From Pogostemon cablin (taxonomy: Eukaryota > Streptophyta > Magnoliopsida > Lamiales > Lamiaceae), in NCBI GenBank assembly GCA_023678885.1, contig CM042975.1, forward strand, positions 27,321,405 to 27,385,404: a stretch of 64,000 bases of DNA, given 5' to 3'. Positions 22,115 to 34,423 of this stretch are shown here, piece by piece. Position 1 is the first letter of the stretch. Every line of letters begins with the position of its first letter. The notes under the pieces were generated by a model. It saw nothing but the letters and a program-made list of their open reading frames with translations, did no database searches and was not told the origin of the DNA. The position numbers were made by a program, and so were the translations under genes.

Positions 22115-23158
22115 ATGGACGAAATATTGAAAAGATATGGAAATCAGAATGTTATGGATCCTTCTCCATGCATAGACAAAATATTGAAACGCTATGAAAA
22201 TCATAATGCTATGGTTCCTTCTCCATATTACATGGATGAGAGGAATTATGGTTATGATTCTTTAGTGAATCAAAGTCATTCTCAATACTACAGTCAAGTC
22301 AGATATGAAGATGAATGGTCTTGTGCTTATAATAAAAATTTATATCAACCTTATCAAGAGAACACTTATTCTGGATCGATTGGAGTTTCCCAAGAATTGC
22401 AAGACGCGTTTGATACTTCCATCAAGAAGCATGAAGAAAACATGGGAATATTGGAAGCTCTAGAAAGAAAGATGAAAGTTCAATCGCAGGAGAGGGAAGT
22501 TGCATCGCAGGAGTTTGATCAAAGAACGAGAGACATAAACAATCTTCTTGAGAACATCACTTCAAGTTTAAATTCTCAAGGTCAACAAGAGGAAAGAATG
22601 GATGAAGAGGAGTTTGAGGAAGATATTGTTGTTCCATTGTGCCCTGGAATGCAATTTGAAGGTCCTATGCTGTCGTTTGAGGAAATAGAACTCGAAGAGG
22701 AGTATACTCGATTAAGTCAAGTGGTTCCACTTGAATTGAGCTATCAACTGGAGTCAATTGTTGAGGAACAAAAGAATGAAGAAGCGCAAAGCCATGAAGC
22801 AACCGAAAAGAACTTGAAGAAAGAAATGAGCATTTCTAAACCTTTAAACTCTTTAAGTTGCATTGAATTTGATGATATTGTTTCTATTGACTTTGTTTTA
22901 CCTAATGATTCCTCACATATTTTTAGGGATAAAAAGGAGTTAGAAGAGAAGTTGGAAATTTTCGTCGGAAGAAGGAATAAGTGGTGGAGTAGAATGAAGA
23001 GGTTGATGAAATTTGATCTTAACATGGTTGGCAAGGTCAAGATAAATTTTAAGATTGCCAACGAGGCCATCCCTTGCCATAAGTATTGGATTGATGAAGA
23101 AGCACAGCGATTAGAATACGATGGAAAGGATGAAAGATATCCATGGCCATTCCGATGA
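22115..23158 (+). CDS. Retroelement ORF of unknown function, unit 1 (347 residues)
   Basis: I do not recognise this protein. The N-terminus carries a two-fold repeat (ILKRYGNQNVMDPSP at about 4-18 and ILKRYENHNAMVPSP at about 24-38). A Tyr/Asn-rich stretch follows, then a charged, probably coiled-coil region (about 88-150), then a long acidic segment. The basic C-terminus contains RRNKWWSRMKRLM and CHKYW and ends RYPWPFR. The last ~68 residues are conserved in the element at the left edge of the window. It has no CCHC knuckle or DSG site. Its position between primer site and purine tract suggests a gag-like or accessory role, which is inference only. Confidence 0.6.
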   Translation: MDEILKRYGNQNVMDPSPCIDKILKRYENHNAMVPSPYYMDERNYGYDSLVNQSHSQYYSQVRYEDEWSCAYNKNLYQPYQENTYSGSIGVSQELQDAFDTSIKKHEENMGILEALERKMKVQSQEREVASQEFDQRTRDINNLLENITSSLNSQGQQEERMDEEEFEEDIVVPLCPGMQFEGPMLSFEEIELEEEYTRLSQVVPLELSYQLESIVEEQKNEEAQSHEATEKNLKKEMSISKPLNSLSCIEFDDIVSIDFVLPNDSSHIFRDKKELEEKLEIFVGRRNKWWSRMKRLMKFDLNMVGKVKINFKIANEAIPCHKYWIDEEAQRLEYDGKDERYPWPFR

Positions 23159-24807
23159 GCTTGAGGTATTACGTCGTGACTCTCCGACGTTAAACATGAG
23201 CGCTTGTTGGGGGCTGTCCCTTCCGTTTTATTGCTTTTATATGTCTGTGTTGGTGTAGGAGTTTTATTAGGTGTTGTTTGACTGCGGTATATACTTCTTT
23301 GTAAACTTAGTTTCTCACTTCGTTTAATCTAAGTTTGGGGGGGTAACGTACATACCTTGTCTTGCAGTGTCGAAATAGAATTTTTGCATTGTGTTGTTGC
23401 TTGGAGGGTCGATTTTTTGCGGATTCTTAATATTTTTGATTTATTTGAGGATGTTGAGGGTTCGATTTTTTGCGATTTTCCAAGTTTCGTGTCTTGTTTA
23501 GTTGTGTTTATTGTTTGCTTTTTGTTGACCCTAGTGTTAGTTTAGTTGTTTTTGGTTCTCTAGGATGATTTTCTTATTTTTCTTAGCACTTGATTATATG
23601 TGTGATTGTGTTTGAGAAGCAGTTTGAGATTGTGCTTGGATATTGAGATACTTGAACTTTATTTATGTGCATGAAAGATTAGTTATGTAGCTTGATTAGG
23701 TTTGCTCGTTCATTCCTATAGCCATGTGAGATTTTGAGCCTTTTGAAATCATGACAAATTGCATGATTCAGTTTATTCTTGTGAGTGTCGTTCATACACA
23801 CGTATTCTAGAACTTGGCTTTATATCTTGCTTGAAGCTACGTGTTTAATTAGATGATAGAAAATGATCTTAGGCCATCTTTGTTGTTTATTAGTCACTAA
23901 CCAAATTATTATCCTACCTATTGAAACTATCCGTAGTTAACCCTTTTGAGTCTGAAAAGCCATATTTGTTGGAAGCCTACGTGATAAGCCAATTGATCCC
24001 CTTTGTTAGCCTTTAAAAATCCCTACCTAGTAGAGAGTTGAAGAAGTCAATTTGGTATCTTGAGAAGAAACATAAAAGGAGAATAAGTTGGAAGTGATGA
24101 AAATTGTTGAAAAGAGTGGTTAAATTATTGCATAAAGGGGTAGTGCCCGAAACTGGTACCCCATGAAAAGGGTAGTGCCTGAAACTGGTACCCTTATTTG
24201 AAAAAGAAAAAAAAAAAAAGAAAAGAGGGAAGAAGAAAAAAAATTTCAAGTAAGGATGTGGTGTTCAAAAGTGTAGGAGGAATCAAATTGCAAGAAGCAT
24301 TGAAGAGCGTTGAAGAAGAAAGAAGAAAGTAAAGCTGTTTGTTGAAAAGCTGTAAGTCTTCTTTGATTCTCTACTAGTGATTGAGTCACCTTATCCATAT
24401 ACTCCCTACCTTTACCAAAGAGCCAACATTACAACCTAATGCAAGACCTTTGTGATCCTATTGTTGAAATTATCCCTTTAGTCGAGAGTTGAGATGATTG
24501 TCAAGCTTATGGTTACGCGTGTGTTTGAATTGACTTTGAGTGTAAACACCTTACCCTGAAGTGTATATCTCACACTTGAGTGATGAGCGTAAATACTACC
24601 CGTGAGAATGGTGGATGAGCATTCCGAAAAAGTGAAGTAGTTGATTTGAATTGTATGTTCTTAGATGGATGGTTGTCTTAGTATTTGAAGTATGATTTTT
24701 GAATTGTTATATTTTCTTGGATGTGAAGTTGTGAAATTTCCTCTCAATTACTCTATTGGTTTTATATGTCGTTGCCTCGGGACGAGCAACAGGTAAGTTT
24801 GGGGGTT
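23159..24807 (+). other. Non-coding internal tail, unit 1 (same in units 2 and 3)
   Basis: It follows the ORF in each unit (27969-29617 and 32776-34423 in the others). It holds an extra PPT-like tract aagtttggggggg (about 23330-23343), a short tandem motif gtagtgcc.gaaactggtaccc (twice, 24140-24195), a poly-A/GA-rich stretch, a hairpin gttgcctcg...cgagcaac, and the true PPT aagtttgggggtt ending at 24807. A 62-codon hydrophobic frame at 23357 is not conserved in the sister family and is left unannotated. Confidence 0.6.
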
Positions 24808-26786
24808 TGTTGAGAGTGGAATTTCACGTATTTTAGGTCTCACATTACACCGTTTTTGATAGAATGTGGCCATGATTTCGTATAGAATGACATGGTTTTC
24901 ATATCTTGCATAATTAAGATGCTACTAAGGTGTTTTGTTGAGTTTTGAAGGGTAAAACATGATCAAAAGTTCAAAGTTGGAATGAGGAGTGAAAGTGAGA
25001 AGGAATGCTGAAAAATACAGTGCACGTTGCACAAATTTTCTGTATTCTTGTAGAAGTCCAAATTAATCATGTGATATATGGTTGGAAAGCCACAAAAGAG
25101 AGGGTCATTTTGACGTAAAGAACACCCCAATTGGATTCCAAACGAGAAAGTTATGATCAAAGTGCTAACGTCGCACATGCTGTACCGAGCAGCCACTTTG
25201 CATGACTTTTTATATATTCAAATGTTGGAGTTTCTGAGAGTTCTTTATATGGATAGAAAGCCAAGGAAAAGAGGAATGCGTGAGCGCAAAAATCATTCAA
25301 ATTGGAGTCCGTATGAAGAAGTTATGCTCGAAACGGTGAAGTCGCGCAGTGCAGTCTCCGCAGCTCGGGATGCCGCTCGGCTCGAGCGGGAGCAACTTTG
25401 TGCGAATTTCCAGCCGAGCTGGGGTCCCTCAGAGCCCACATGACGGCCCCATTCCAATCATATGCTGCTCGGCTGGTTTGGGGGCGGCTCGGCCATGAGC
25501 TCGGCCCGAGCAAGGTGCCGAGCGACCCAAAATCGGGCCCAGACGAGACCTGTTCGATGCAGCAGCGTATATATACCCTCAAGTCGCCATTCTGAAGCAG
25601 TTTTGATCGCGAAAAAGCCCTGCATCAGTCCAAGAAACAATTAGGGAGATCAAGACACAAATTGGAGAGAACCCATCCGTAACCCATCATCAATTCACAC
25701 CTCCAACACCTCCATATCAGATTAACAACCTGATTTCATCATCCATCCACTTCCAAGAGGGTTCCAAGTGCTAATCAAGGGAGAATCGAGCAATTGGAGA
25801 GACGGAGAAGGAACGAAAGACTACGTCTACACTAGGGTTTCATAATTCCTATCTTTCTCTTTCTTTTACTTTGATTTTTGGTATGAATTGCTTAGCCATG
25901 AGTGTTGCTTGTGACCTCATGGGCTAATTTTATATACAGTTCTAGGGTTTGATGGATTGATTTAATTGATTTGGGGATTTAGACCAAAGATTGGGATTTT
26001 ATGCAGTTGAGCTTTTGATTTTACTTATTTTATTAAGACATGCTTTTCTGCTTCGTAACGTCTTCATAATATATTCATGACATCCGCTATAATGCTTGTA
26101 TTATTGTGTTAGCTTGTGTGCGTTCATGATTGGTATTGTCTATCTGTTAGGGATTAGAGTAGCTCCGCTATAAGCACTTTAATTTCATGAACTGGTTAAT
26201 CAAATACTCTATTAGTTTAGTGGAACAATGCAATTAAACAATCAAGTAGGAAGTGAATAGAACCTTGTAGTAATTCCAGAAAATATCTTGTTAGTCGGGC
26301 TTACCATCCGGAGGTATTGTTGCTTGCTTTGATTAGTATCTAGGAATAAGGCTTGGTAATATTTGCGCACCTTAGGATTTAAACCAGAGAATACTGTTAG
26401 CTTAGAATCGAATCATATTCGGTGGGATAACAGGGATATGTGGTGAATTTTCAGTGAAACTGCATGAATGAACAATCGTAAGTTTAATAACCCAAATTAA
26501 TTGGTCAATACCTGATACCTTAGAACTGTTTGTCATCTCTTGATTAGAAACTTGCTTTTATTTTTCCTTGTTTTTAATTAATTCAGTTATTTAATATTTC
26601 GTTATTTAGATTAATTCACAACAAAACATTGAAAATTGGTTGCCTTATTCTGATTAAGCTAGTATAATTAGAAAATAAATAGTTAGCTGTCCCTTGGGTT
26701 CGATAATTTAACTTGGTCACTTACCGCTACAATTGATATCCTTCATACTTGGGGATTAAATTATAGTGCGCAGAAAAAGCCTATCA
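24808..26786 (+). repeat. Concatemer LTR 2 (type A)
   Basis: 1979 bp. It shares the type A states of LTR 1 (for example tttctgagag, tatctgttag) and is internal to the array. Confidence 0.9.
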
Positions 26787-26924
26787 AGTTTTTGGCGCCG
26801 TTGCCGGGGACGGCTTAATTATTTATTTTTCTTTTATTGCTAGTTTAATTAGGACTTTTTATTAATTTTTTTATTTTTCTTATTTGGATATATTCTGACT
26901 ATAAATTATCTTTGAGGTACTGAG

Positions 26925-27968
26925 ATGGACGAAATATTGAAAAGATATGGAAATCAGAATGTTATGGATCCTTCTCCATGCATAGACAAAATATTGAAAC
27001 GCTATGAAAATCATAATGCTATGGTTCCTTCTCCATATTACATGGATGAGAGGAATTATGGTTATGATTCTTTAGTGAATCAAAGTCATTCTCAATACTA
27101 CAGTCAAGTCAGATATGAAGATGAATGGTCTTGTGCTTATAATAAAAATTTATATCAACCTTATCAAGAGAACACTTATTCTGGATCGATTGGAGTTTCC
27201 CAAGAATTGCAAGACGCGTTTGATACTTCCATCAAGAAGCATGAAGAAAACATGGGAATATTGGAAGCTCTAGAAAGAAAGATGAAAGTTCAATCGCAGG
27301 AGAGGGAAGTTGCATCGCAGGAGTTTGATCAAAGAACGAGAGACATAAACAATCTTCTTGAGAACATCACTTCAAGTTTAAATTCTCAAGGTCAACAAGA
27401 GGAAAGAATGGATGAAGAGGAGTTTGAGGAAGATATTGTTGTTCCATTGTGCCCTGGAATGCAATTTGAAGGTCCTATGCTGTCGTTTGAGGAAATAGAA
27501 CTCGAAGAGGAGTATACTCGATTAAGTCAAGTGGTTCCACTTGAATTGAGCTATCAACTGGAGTCAATTGTTGAGGAACAAAAGAATGAAGAAGCGCAAA
27601 GCCATGAAGCAACCGAAAAGAACTTGAAGAAAGAAATGAGCATTTCTAAACCTTTAAACTCTTTAAGTTGCATTGAATTTGATGATATTGTTTCTATTGA
27701 CTTTGTTTTACCTAATGATTCCTCACATATTTTTAGGGATAAAAAGGAGTTAGAAGAGAAGTTGGAAATTTTCGTCGGAAGAAGGAATAAGTGGTGGAGT
27801 AGAATGAAGAGGTTGATGAAATTTGATCTTAACATGGTTGGCAAGGTCAAGATAAATTTTAAGATTGCCAACGAGGCCATCCCTTGCCATAAGTATTGGA
27901 TTGATGAAGAAGCACAGCGATTAGAATACGATGGAAAGGATGAAAGATATCCATGGCCATTCCGATGA
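26925..27968 (+). CDS. Retroelement ORF of unknown function, unit 2
   Basis: 347 residues, identical at protein level to the copy at 22115. Its internal region differs from unit 1 at only one base that I found (near 26865, upstream of the ORF). Confidence 0.6.
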   Translation: MDEILKRYGNQNVMDPSPCIDKILKRYENHNAMVPSPYYMDERNYGYDSLVNQSHSQYYSQVRYEDEWSCAYNKNLYQPYQENTYSGSIGVSQELQDAFDTSIKKHEENMGILEALERKMKVQSQEREVASQEFDQRTRDINNLLENITSSLNSQGQQEERMDEEEFEEDIVVPLCPGMQFEGPMLSFEEIELEEEYTRLSQVVPLELSYQLESIVEEQKNEEAQSHEATEKNLKKEMSISKPLNSLSCIEFDDIVSIDFVLPNDSSHIFRDKKELEEKLEIFVGRRNKWWSRMKRLMKFDLNMVGKVKINFKIANEAIPCHKYWIDEEAQRLEYDGKDERYPWPFR

Positions 27969-29617
27969 GCTTGAGGTATTACGTCGTGACTCTCCGACGT
28001 TAAACATGAGCGCTTGTTGGGGGCTGTCCCTTCCGTTTTATTGCTTTTATATGTCTGTGTTGGTGTAGGAGTTTTATTAGGTGTTGTTTGACTGCGGTAT
28101 ATACTTCTTTGTAAACTTAGTTTCTCACTTCGTTTAATCTAAGTTTGGGGGGGTAACGTACATACCTTGTCTTGCAGTGTCGAAATAGAATTTTTGCATT
28201 GTGTTGTTGCTTGGAGGGTCGATTTTTTGCGGATTCTTAATATTTTTGATTTATTTGAGGATGTTGAGGGTTCGATTTTTTGCGATTTTCCAAGTTTCGT
28301 GTCTTGTTTAGTTGTGTTTATTGTTTGCTTTTTGTTGACCCTAGTGTTAGTTTAGTTGTTTTTGGTTCTCTAGGATGATTTTCTTATTTTTCTTAGCACT
28401 TGATTATATGTGTGATTGTGTTTGAGAAGCAGTTTGAGATTGTGCTTGGATATTGAGATACTTGAACTTTATTTATGTGCATGAAAGATTAGTTATGTAG
28501 CTTGATTAGGTTTGCTCGTTCATTCCTATAGCCATGTGAGATTTTGAGCCTTTTGAAATCATGACAAATTGCATGATTCAGTTTATTCTTGTGAGTGTCG
28601 TTCATACACACGTATTCTAGAACTTGGCTTTATATCTTGCTTGAAGCTACGTGTTTAATTAGATGATAGAAAATGATCTTAGGCCATCTTTGTTGTTTAT
28701 TAGTCACTAACCAAATTATTATCCTACCTATTGAAACTATCCGTAGTTAACCCTTTTGAGTCTGAAAAGCCATATTTGTTGGAAGCCTACGTGATAAGCC
28801 AATTGATCCCCTTTGTTAGCCTTTAAAAATCCCTACCTAGTAGAGAGTTGAAGAAGTCAATTTGGTATCTTGAGAAGAAACATAAAAGGAGAATAAGTTG
28901 GAAGTGATGAAAATTGTTGAAAAGAGTGGTTAAATTATTGCATAAAGGGGTAGTGCCCGAAACTGGTACCCCATGAAAAGGGTAGTGCCTGAAACTGGTA
29001 CCCTTATTTGAAAAAGAAAAAAAAAAAAAGAAAAGAGGGAAGAAGAAAAAAAATTTCAAGTAAGGATGTGGTGTTCAAAAGTGTAGGAGGAATCAAATTG
29101 CAAGAAGCATTGAAGAGCGTTGAAGAAGAAAGAAGAAAGTAAAGCTGTTTGTTGAAAAGCTGTAAGTCTTCTTTGATTCTCTACTAGTGATTGAGTCACC
29201 TTATCCATATACTCCCTACCTTTACCAAAGAGCCAACATTACAACCTAATGCAAGACCTTTGTGATCCTATTGTTGAAATTATCCCTTTAGTCGAGAGTT
29301 GAGATGATTGTCAAGCTTATGGTTACGCGTGTGTTTGAATTGACTTTGAGTGTAAACACCTTACCCTGAAGTGTATATCTCACACTTGAGTGATGAGCGT
29401 AAATACTACCCGTGAGAATGGTGGATGAGCATTCCGAAAAAGTGAAGTAGTTGATTTGAATTGTATGTTCTTAGATGGATGGTTGTCTTAGTATTTGAAG
29501 TATGATTTTTGAATTGTTATATTTTCTTGGATGTGAAGTTGTGAAATTTCCTCTCAATTACTCTATTGGTTTTATATGTCGTTGCCTCGGGACGAGCAAC
29601 AGGTAAGTTTGGGGGTT

Positions 29618-31596
29618 TGTTGAGAGTGGAATTTCACGTATTTTAGGTCTCACATTACACCGTTTTTGATAGAATGTGGCCATGATTTCGTATAGAATGA
29701 CATGGTTTTCATATCTTGCATAATTAAGATGCTACTAAGGTGTTTTGTTGAGTTTTGAAGGGTAAAACATGATCAAAAGTTCAAAGTTGGAATGAGGAGT
29801 GAAAGTGAGAAGGAATGCTGAAAAATACAGTGCACGTTGCACAAATTTTCTGTATTCTTATAGAAGTCCAAATTAATCATGTGATATATGGTTGGAAAGC
29901 CACAAAAGAGAGGGTCATTTTGACGTAAAGAACACCCCAATTGGATTCCAAACGAGAAAGTTATGATCAAAGTGCTAACGTCGCACATGCTGTACCGAGC
30001 AGCCACTTTGCATGACTTTTTATATATTCAAATGTTGGAGTTTCTGATAGTTCTTTATATGGATAGAAAGCCAAGGAAAAGAGGAATGCGTGAGCGCAAA
30101 AATCATTCAAATTGGAGTCCGTATGAAGAAGTTATGCTCGAAACGGTGAAGTCGCGCAGTGCAGTCTCCGCAGCTCGGGATGCCGCTCGGCTCGAGCGGG
30201 AGCAACTTTGTGCGAATTTCCAGCCGAGCTGGGGTCCCTCAGAGCCCACACGACGGCCCCATTCCAACCATATGCTGCTCGGATGGTTTGGGGGCGGCTC
30301 GGCCATGAGCTCGGCCCGAGCAAGGTGCCGAGCGACCCAAAATCGGGCCCAGACGAGACCTGTTCGATGCAGCAGCGTATATATACCCTCAAGTCGCCAT
30401 TCTGAAGCAGTTTTGATCGCGAAAAAGCCCTGCATCAGTCCAAGAAACAATTAGGGAGATCAAGACACAAATTGGAGAGAACCCATCCGTAACCCATCAT
30501 CAATTCACACCTCCAACACCTCCATATCAGATTAACAACCTGATTTCATCATCCATCCACTTCCAAGAGGGTTCCAAGTGCTAATCAAGGGAGAATCGAG
30601 CAATTGGAGAGACGGAGAAGGAACGAAAGACTACGTCTACACTAGGGTTTCATAATTCCTATCTTTCTCTTTCTTTTACTTTGATTTTTGGTATGAATTG
30701 CTTAGCCATGAGTGTTGCTTGTGACCTCATGGGCTAATTTTATATACAGTTCTAGGGTTTGATGGATTGATTTAATTGATTTGGGGATTTAGACCAAAGA
30801 TTGGGATTTTATGCAGTTGAGCTTTTGATTTTACTTATTTTATTAAGACATGCTTTTCTGCTTCGTAACGTCTTCATAATATATTCATGACATCCGCTAT
30901 AATGCTTGTATTATTGTGTTAGCTTGTGTGCGTTCATGATTGGTATTGTCTATCTGATAGGGATTAGAGTAGCTCCGCTATAAGCACTTTAATTTCATGA
31001 ACTGGTTAATCAAATACTTGATTAGTTTAGTGGAACAATGCAATTAGACAATCAAGTAGGAAGTGAATAGAACCTTGTAGTAATTCCAGAAAATATCTTG
31101 TTAGTCGGGCTTACCATCCGGAGGTATTGTTGCTTGCTTTGATTAGTATCTAGGAATAAGGCTTGGTAATATTTGCGCACCTTAGGATTTAAACCAGAGA
31201 ATACTGTTAGCTTAGAATCGAATCATATTCGGTGGGATAACAGGGATATGTGGTGAATTTTCAGTGAAACTGCATGAATGAACAATCGTAAGTTTAATAA
31301 CCCAAATTAATTGGTCAATACCTGATACCTTAGAACTGTTTGTCATCTCTTGATTAGAAACTTGCTTTTATTTTTCCTTGCTTTTAATTAATTCAGTTAT
31401 TTAATATTTCGTTATTTAGATTAATTCACAACAAAACATTGAAAATTGGTTGCCTTATTCTGATTAAGCTAGTATAATTAGAAAATAAATAGTTAGCTGT
31501 CCCTTGGGTTCGATAATTTAACTTGGTCACTTACCGCTACAATTGATATCCTTCATACTTGGGGATTAAATTATAGTGCGCAGAAAAAGCCTATCA
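29618..31596 (+). repeat. Concatemer LTR 3 (type B)
   Basis: 1979 bp. It has type B states from about 29859 onward (ttata for ttgta, tttctgatag, tatctgatag, acttgatt), shared with LTR 4. Confidence 0.9.
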
Positions 31597-31734
31597 AGTT
31601 TTTGGCGCCGTTGCCGGGGACGGCTTAATTATTTATTTTTCTTTTATTGCTAGTTTAATTAGGACTTTTTATTATTTTTTTTATTTTTCTTATTTGGATA
31701 TATTCTGACTATAAATTATCTTTGAGGTACTGAG

Positions 31735-32775
31735 ATGGACGAAATATTGAAAAGATATGGAAATCAGAATGTTATGGATCCTTCTCCATGCATAGACAAA
31801 ATATTGAAACGCTATGAAAATCATAATGCTATGGTTCCTTCTCCATATTACATGGATGAGAGGAATTATGGTTATGATTCTTTAGTGAATCAAAGTCATT
31901 CTCAATACTACAGTCAAGTCAGATATGAAGATGAATGGTCTTGTGCTTATAATAAAAATTTATATCAACCTTATCAAGAGAACACTTATTCTGGATCGAT
32001 TGGAGTTTCCCAAGAATTGCAAGACGCGTTTGATACTTCCATCAAGAAGCATGAAGAAAACATGGGAATATTGGAAGCTCTAGAAAGAAAGATGAAAGTT
32101 CAATCGCAGGAGAGGGAAGTTGCATCGCAGGAGTTTGATCAAAGAACGAGAGACATAAACAATCTTCTTGAGAACATCACTTCAAGTTTAAATTCTCAAG
32201 GTCAACAAGAGGAAAGAATGGATGAAGAGGAGTTTGAGGAAGATATTGTTGTTCCATTGTGCCCTGGAATGCAATTTGAAGGTCCTATGCTGTCGTTTGA
32301 GGAAATAGAACTCGAAGAGGAGTATACTCGATTAAGTCAAGTGGTTCCACTTGAATTGAGCTATCAACTGGAGTCAATTGTTGAGGAACAAAAGAATGAA
32401 GAAGCGCAAAGCCATGAAGCAACCGAAAAGAACTTGAAGAAAGAAATGAGCATTTCTAAACCTTTAAACTCTTTAAGTTGCATTGAATTTGATGATATTG
32501 TTTCTATTGACTTTGTTTTACCTAATGATTCCTCACATATTTTTAGGGATAAAAAGGAGTTAGAAGAGAAGTTGGAAATTTTCGTCGGAAGAAGGAATAA
32601 GTGGTGGAGTAGAATGAAGAGGTTGATGAAATTTGATCTTAACATGGTTGGCAAGGTCAAGATAAATTTTAAGATTGCCAACGAGGCCATCCCTTGCCAT
32701 AAGTATTGGATTGATGAAGAAGCACAGCGATTAGAATACGATGGAAAGGATGAAAGATATCCATGGCCATTCTGA
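31735..32775 (+). CDS. Retroelement ORF of unknown function, unit 3 (one residue shorter)
   Basis: Same protein, but the final CGA codon is TGA, so it ends at RYPWPF (346 residues). This silent-looking loss marks unit 3 as the divergent unit. Confidence 0.6.
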   Translation: MDEILKRYGNQNVMDPSPCIDKILKRYENHNAMVPSPYYMDERNYGYDSLVNQSHSQYYSQVRYEDEWSCAYNKNLYQPYQENTYSGSIGVSQELQDAFDTSIKKHEENMGILEALERKMKVQSQEREVASQEFDQRTRDINNLLENITSSLNSQGQQEERMDEEEFEEDIVVPLCPGMQFEGPMLSFEEIELEEEYTRLSQVVPLELSYQLESIVEEQKNEEAQSHEATEKNLKKEMSISKPLNSLSCIEFDDIVSIDFVLPNDSSHIFRDKKELEEKLEIFVGRRNKWWSRMKRLMKFDLNMVGKVKINFKIANEAIPCHKYWIDEEAQRLEYDGKDERYPWPF

Positions 32776-34423
32776 TGAGCTTGAGGTATTACGTCGTGAC
32801 TCTCCGACGTTAAACATGAGCGCTTGTTGGGGGCTGTCCCTTCCGTTTTATTGCTTTTATATGTCTGTGTTGGTGTAGGAGTTTTATTAGGTGTTGCTTG
32901 ACTGCGGTATATACTTCTTTGTAAACTTAGTTTCTCACTTCGTTTAATCTAAGTTTGGGGGGGTAACGTACATACCTTGTCTTGCAGTGTCGAAATAGAA
33001 TTTTTGCATTGTGTTGTTGCTTGGAGGGTCGATTTTTTGCGGATTCTTAATATTTTTGATTTATTTGAGGATGTTGAGGGTTCGATTTTTTGCGATTTTC
33101 CAAGTTTCGTGTCTTGTTTAGTTGTGTTTATTGTTTGCTTTTTGTTGACCCTAGTGTTAGTTTAGTTGTTTTTGGTTCTCTAGGATGATTTTCTTATTTT
33201 TCTTAGCACTTGATTATATGTGTGATTGTGTTTGAGAAGCAGTTTGAGATTGTGCTTGGATATTGAGATACTTGAACTTTATTTATGTGCATGAAAGATT
33301 AGCTATGTAGCTTGATTAGGTTTGCTCGTTCATTCCTATAGCCATGTGAGATTTTGAGCCTTTTGAAATCATGACAAATTGCATGATTCAGTTTATTCTT
33401 GTGAGTGTCGTTCATACACACGTATTCTAGAACTTGGCTTTATATCTTGCTTGAAGCTACGTGTTTAATTAGATGATAGAAAATGATCTTAGGCCATCTT
33501 TGTTGTTTATTAGTCACTAACCAAATTATTATCCTACCTATTGAAACTATCCGTAGTTAACCCTTTTGAGTCTGAAAAGCCATATTTGTTGGAAGCCTAC
33601 GTGATAAGCCAATTGATCCCCTTTGTTAGCCTTTAAAAATCCCTACCTAGTAGAGAGTTGAAGAAGTCAATTTGGTATCTTGAGAAGAAACATAAAAGGA
33701 GAATAAGTTGGAAGTGATGAAAATTGTTGAAAAGAGTGGTTAAATTATTGCATAAAGGGGTAGTGCCCGAAACTGGTACCCCATGAAAAGGGTAGTGCCT
33801 GAAACTGGTACCCTTATTTGAAAAAGAAAAAAAAAAGAAAATAGGGAAGAAGAAAAAAAATTTCAAGTAAGGATGTGGTGTTCAAAAGTGTAGGAGGAAT
33901 CAAATTGCAAGAAGCATTGAAGAGCGTTGAAGAAGAAAGAAGAAAGTAAAGCTGTTTGTTGAAAAGCTGTAAGTCTTCTTTGATTCTCTACTAGTGATTG
34001 AGTCACCTTATCCATATACTCCCTACCTTTACCAAAGAGCCAACATTACAACCTAATGCAAGACCTTTGTGATCCTATTTTGAAATTATCCCTTTAGTCG
34101 AGAGTTGAGATGATTGTCAAGCTTATGGTTACGCGTGTGTTTGAATTGACTTTGAGTGTAAACACCTTACCCTGAAGTGTATATCTCACACTTGAGTGAT
34201 GAGCGTAAATACTACCCGTGAGAATGGTGGATGAGCATTCCGAAAAAGTGAAGTAGTTGATTTGAATTGTATGTTCTTAGATGGATGGTTGTCTTAGTAT
34301 TTGAAGTATGATTTTTGAATTGTTATATTTTCTTGGATGTGAAGTTGTGAAATTTCCTCTCAATTACTCTATTGGTTTTATATGTCGTTGCCTCGGGACG
34401 AGCAACAGGTAAGTTTGGGGGTT

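Noticed and set aside
24013..24249. Phe-rich minus-strand frame in each internal region
   Set aside because: Translation of a poly-A/GA-rich tract; its length changes with the A run.
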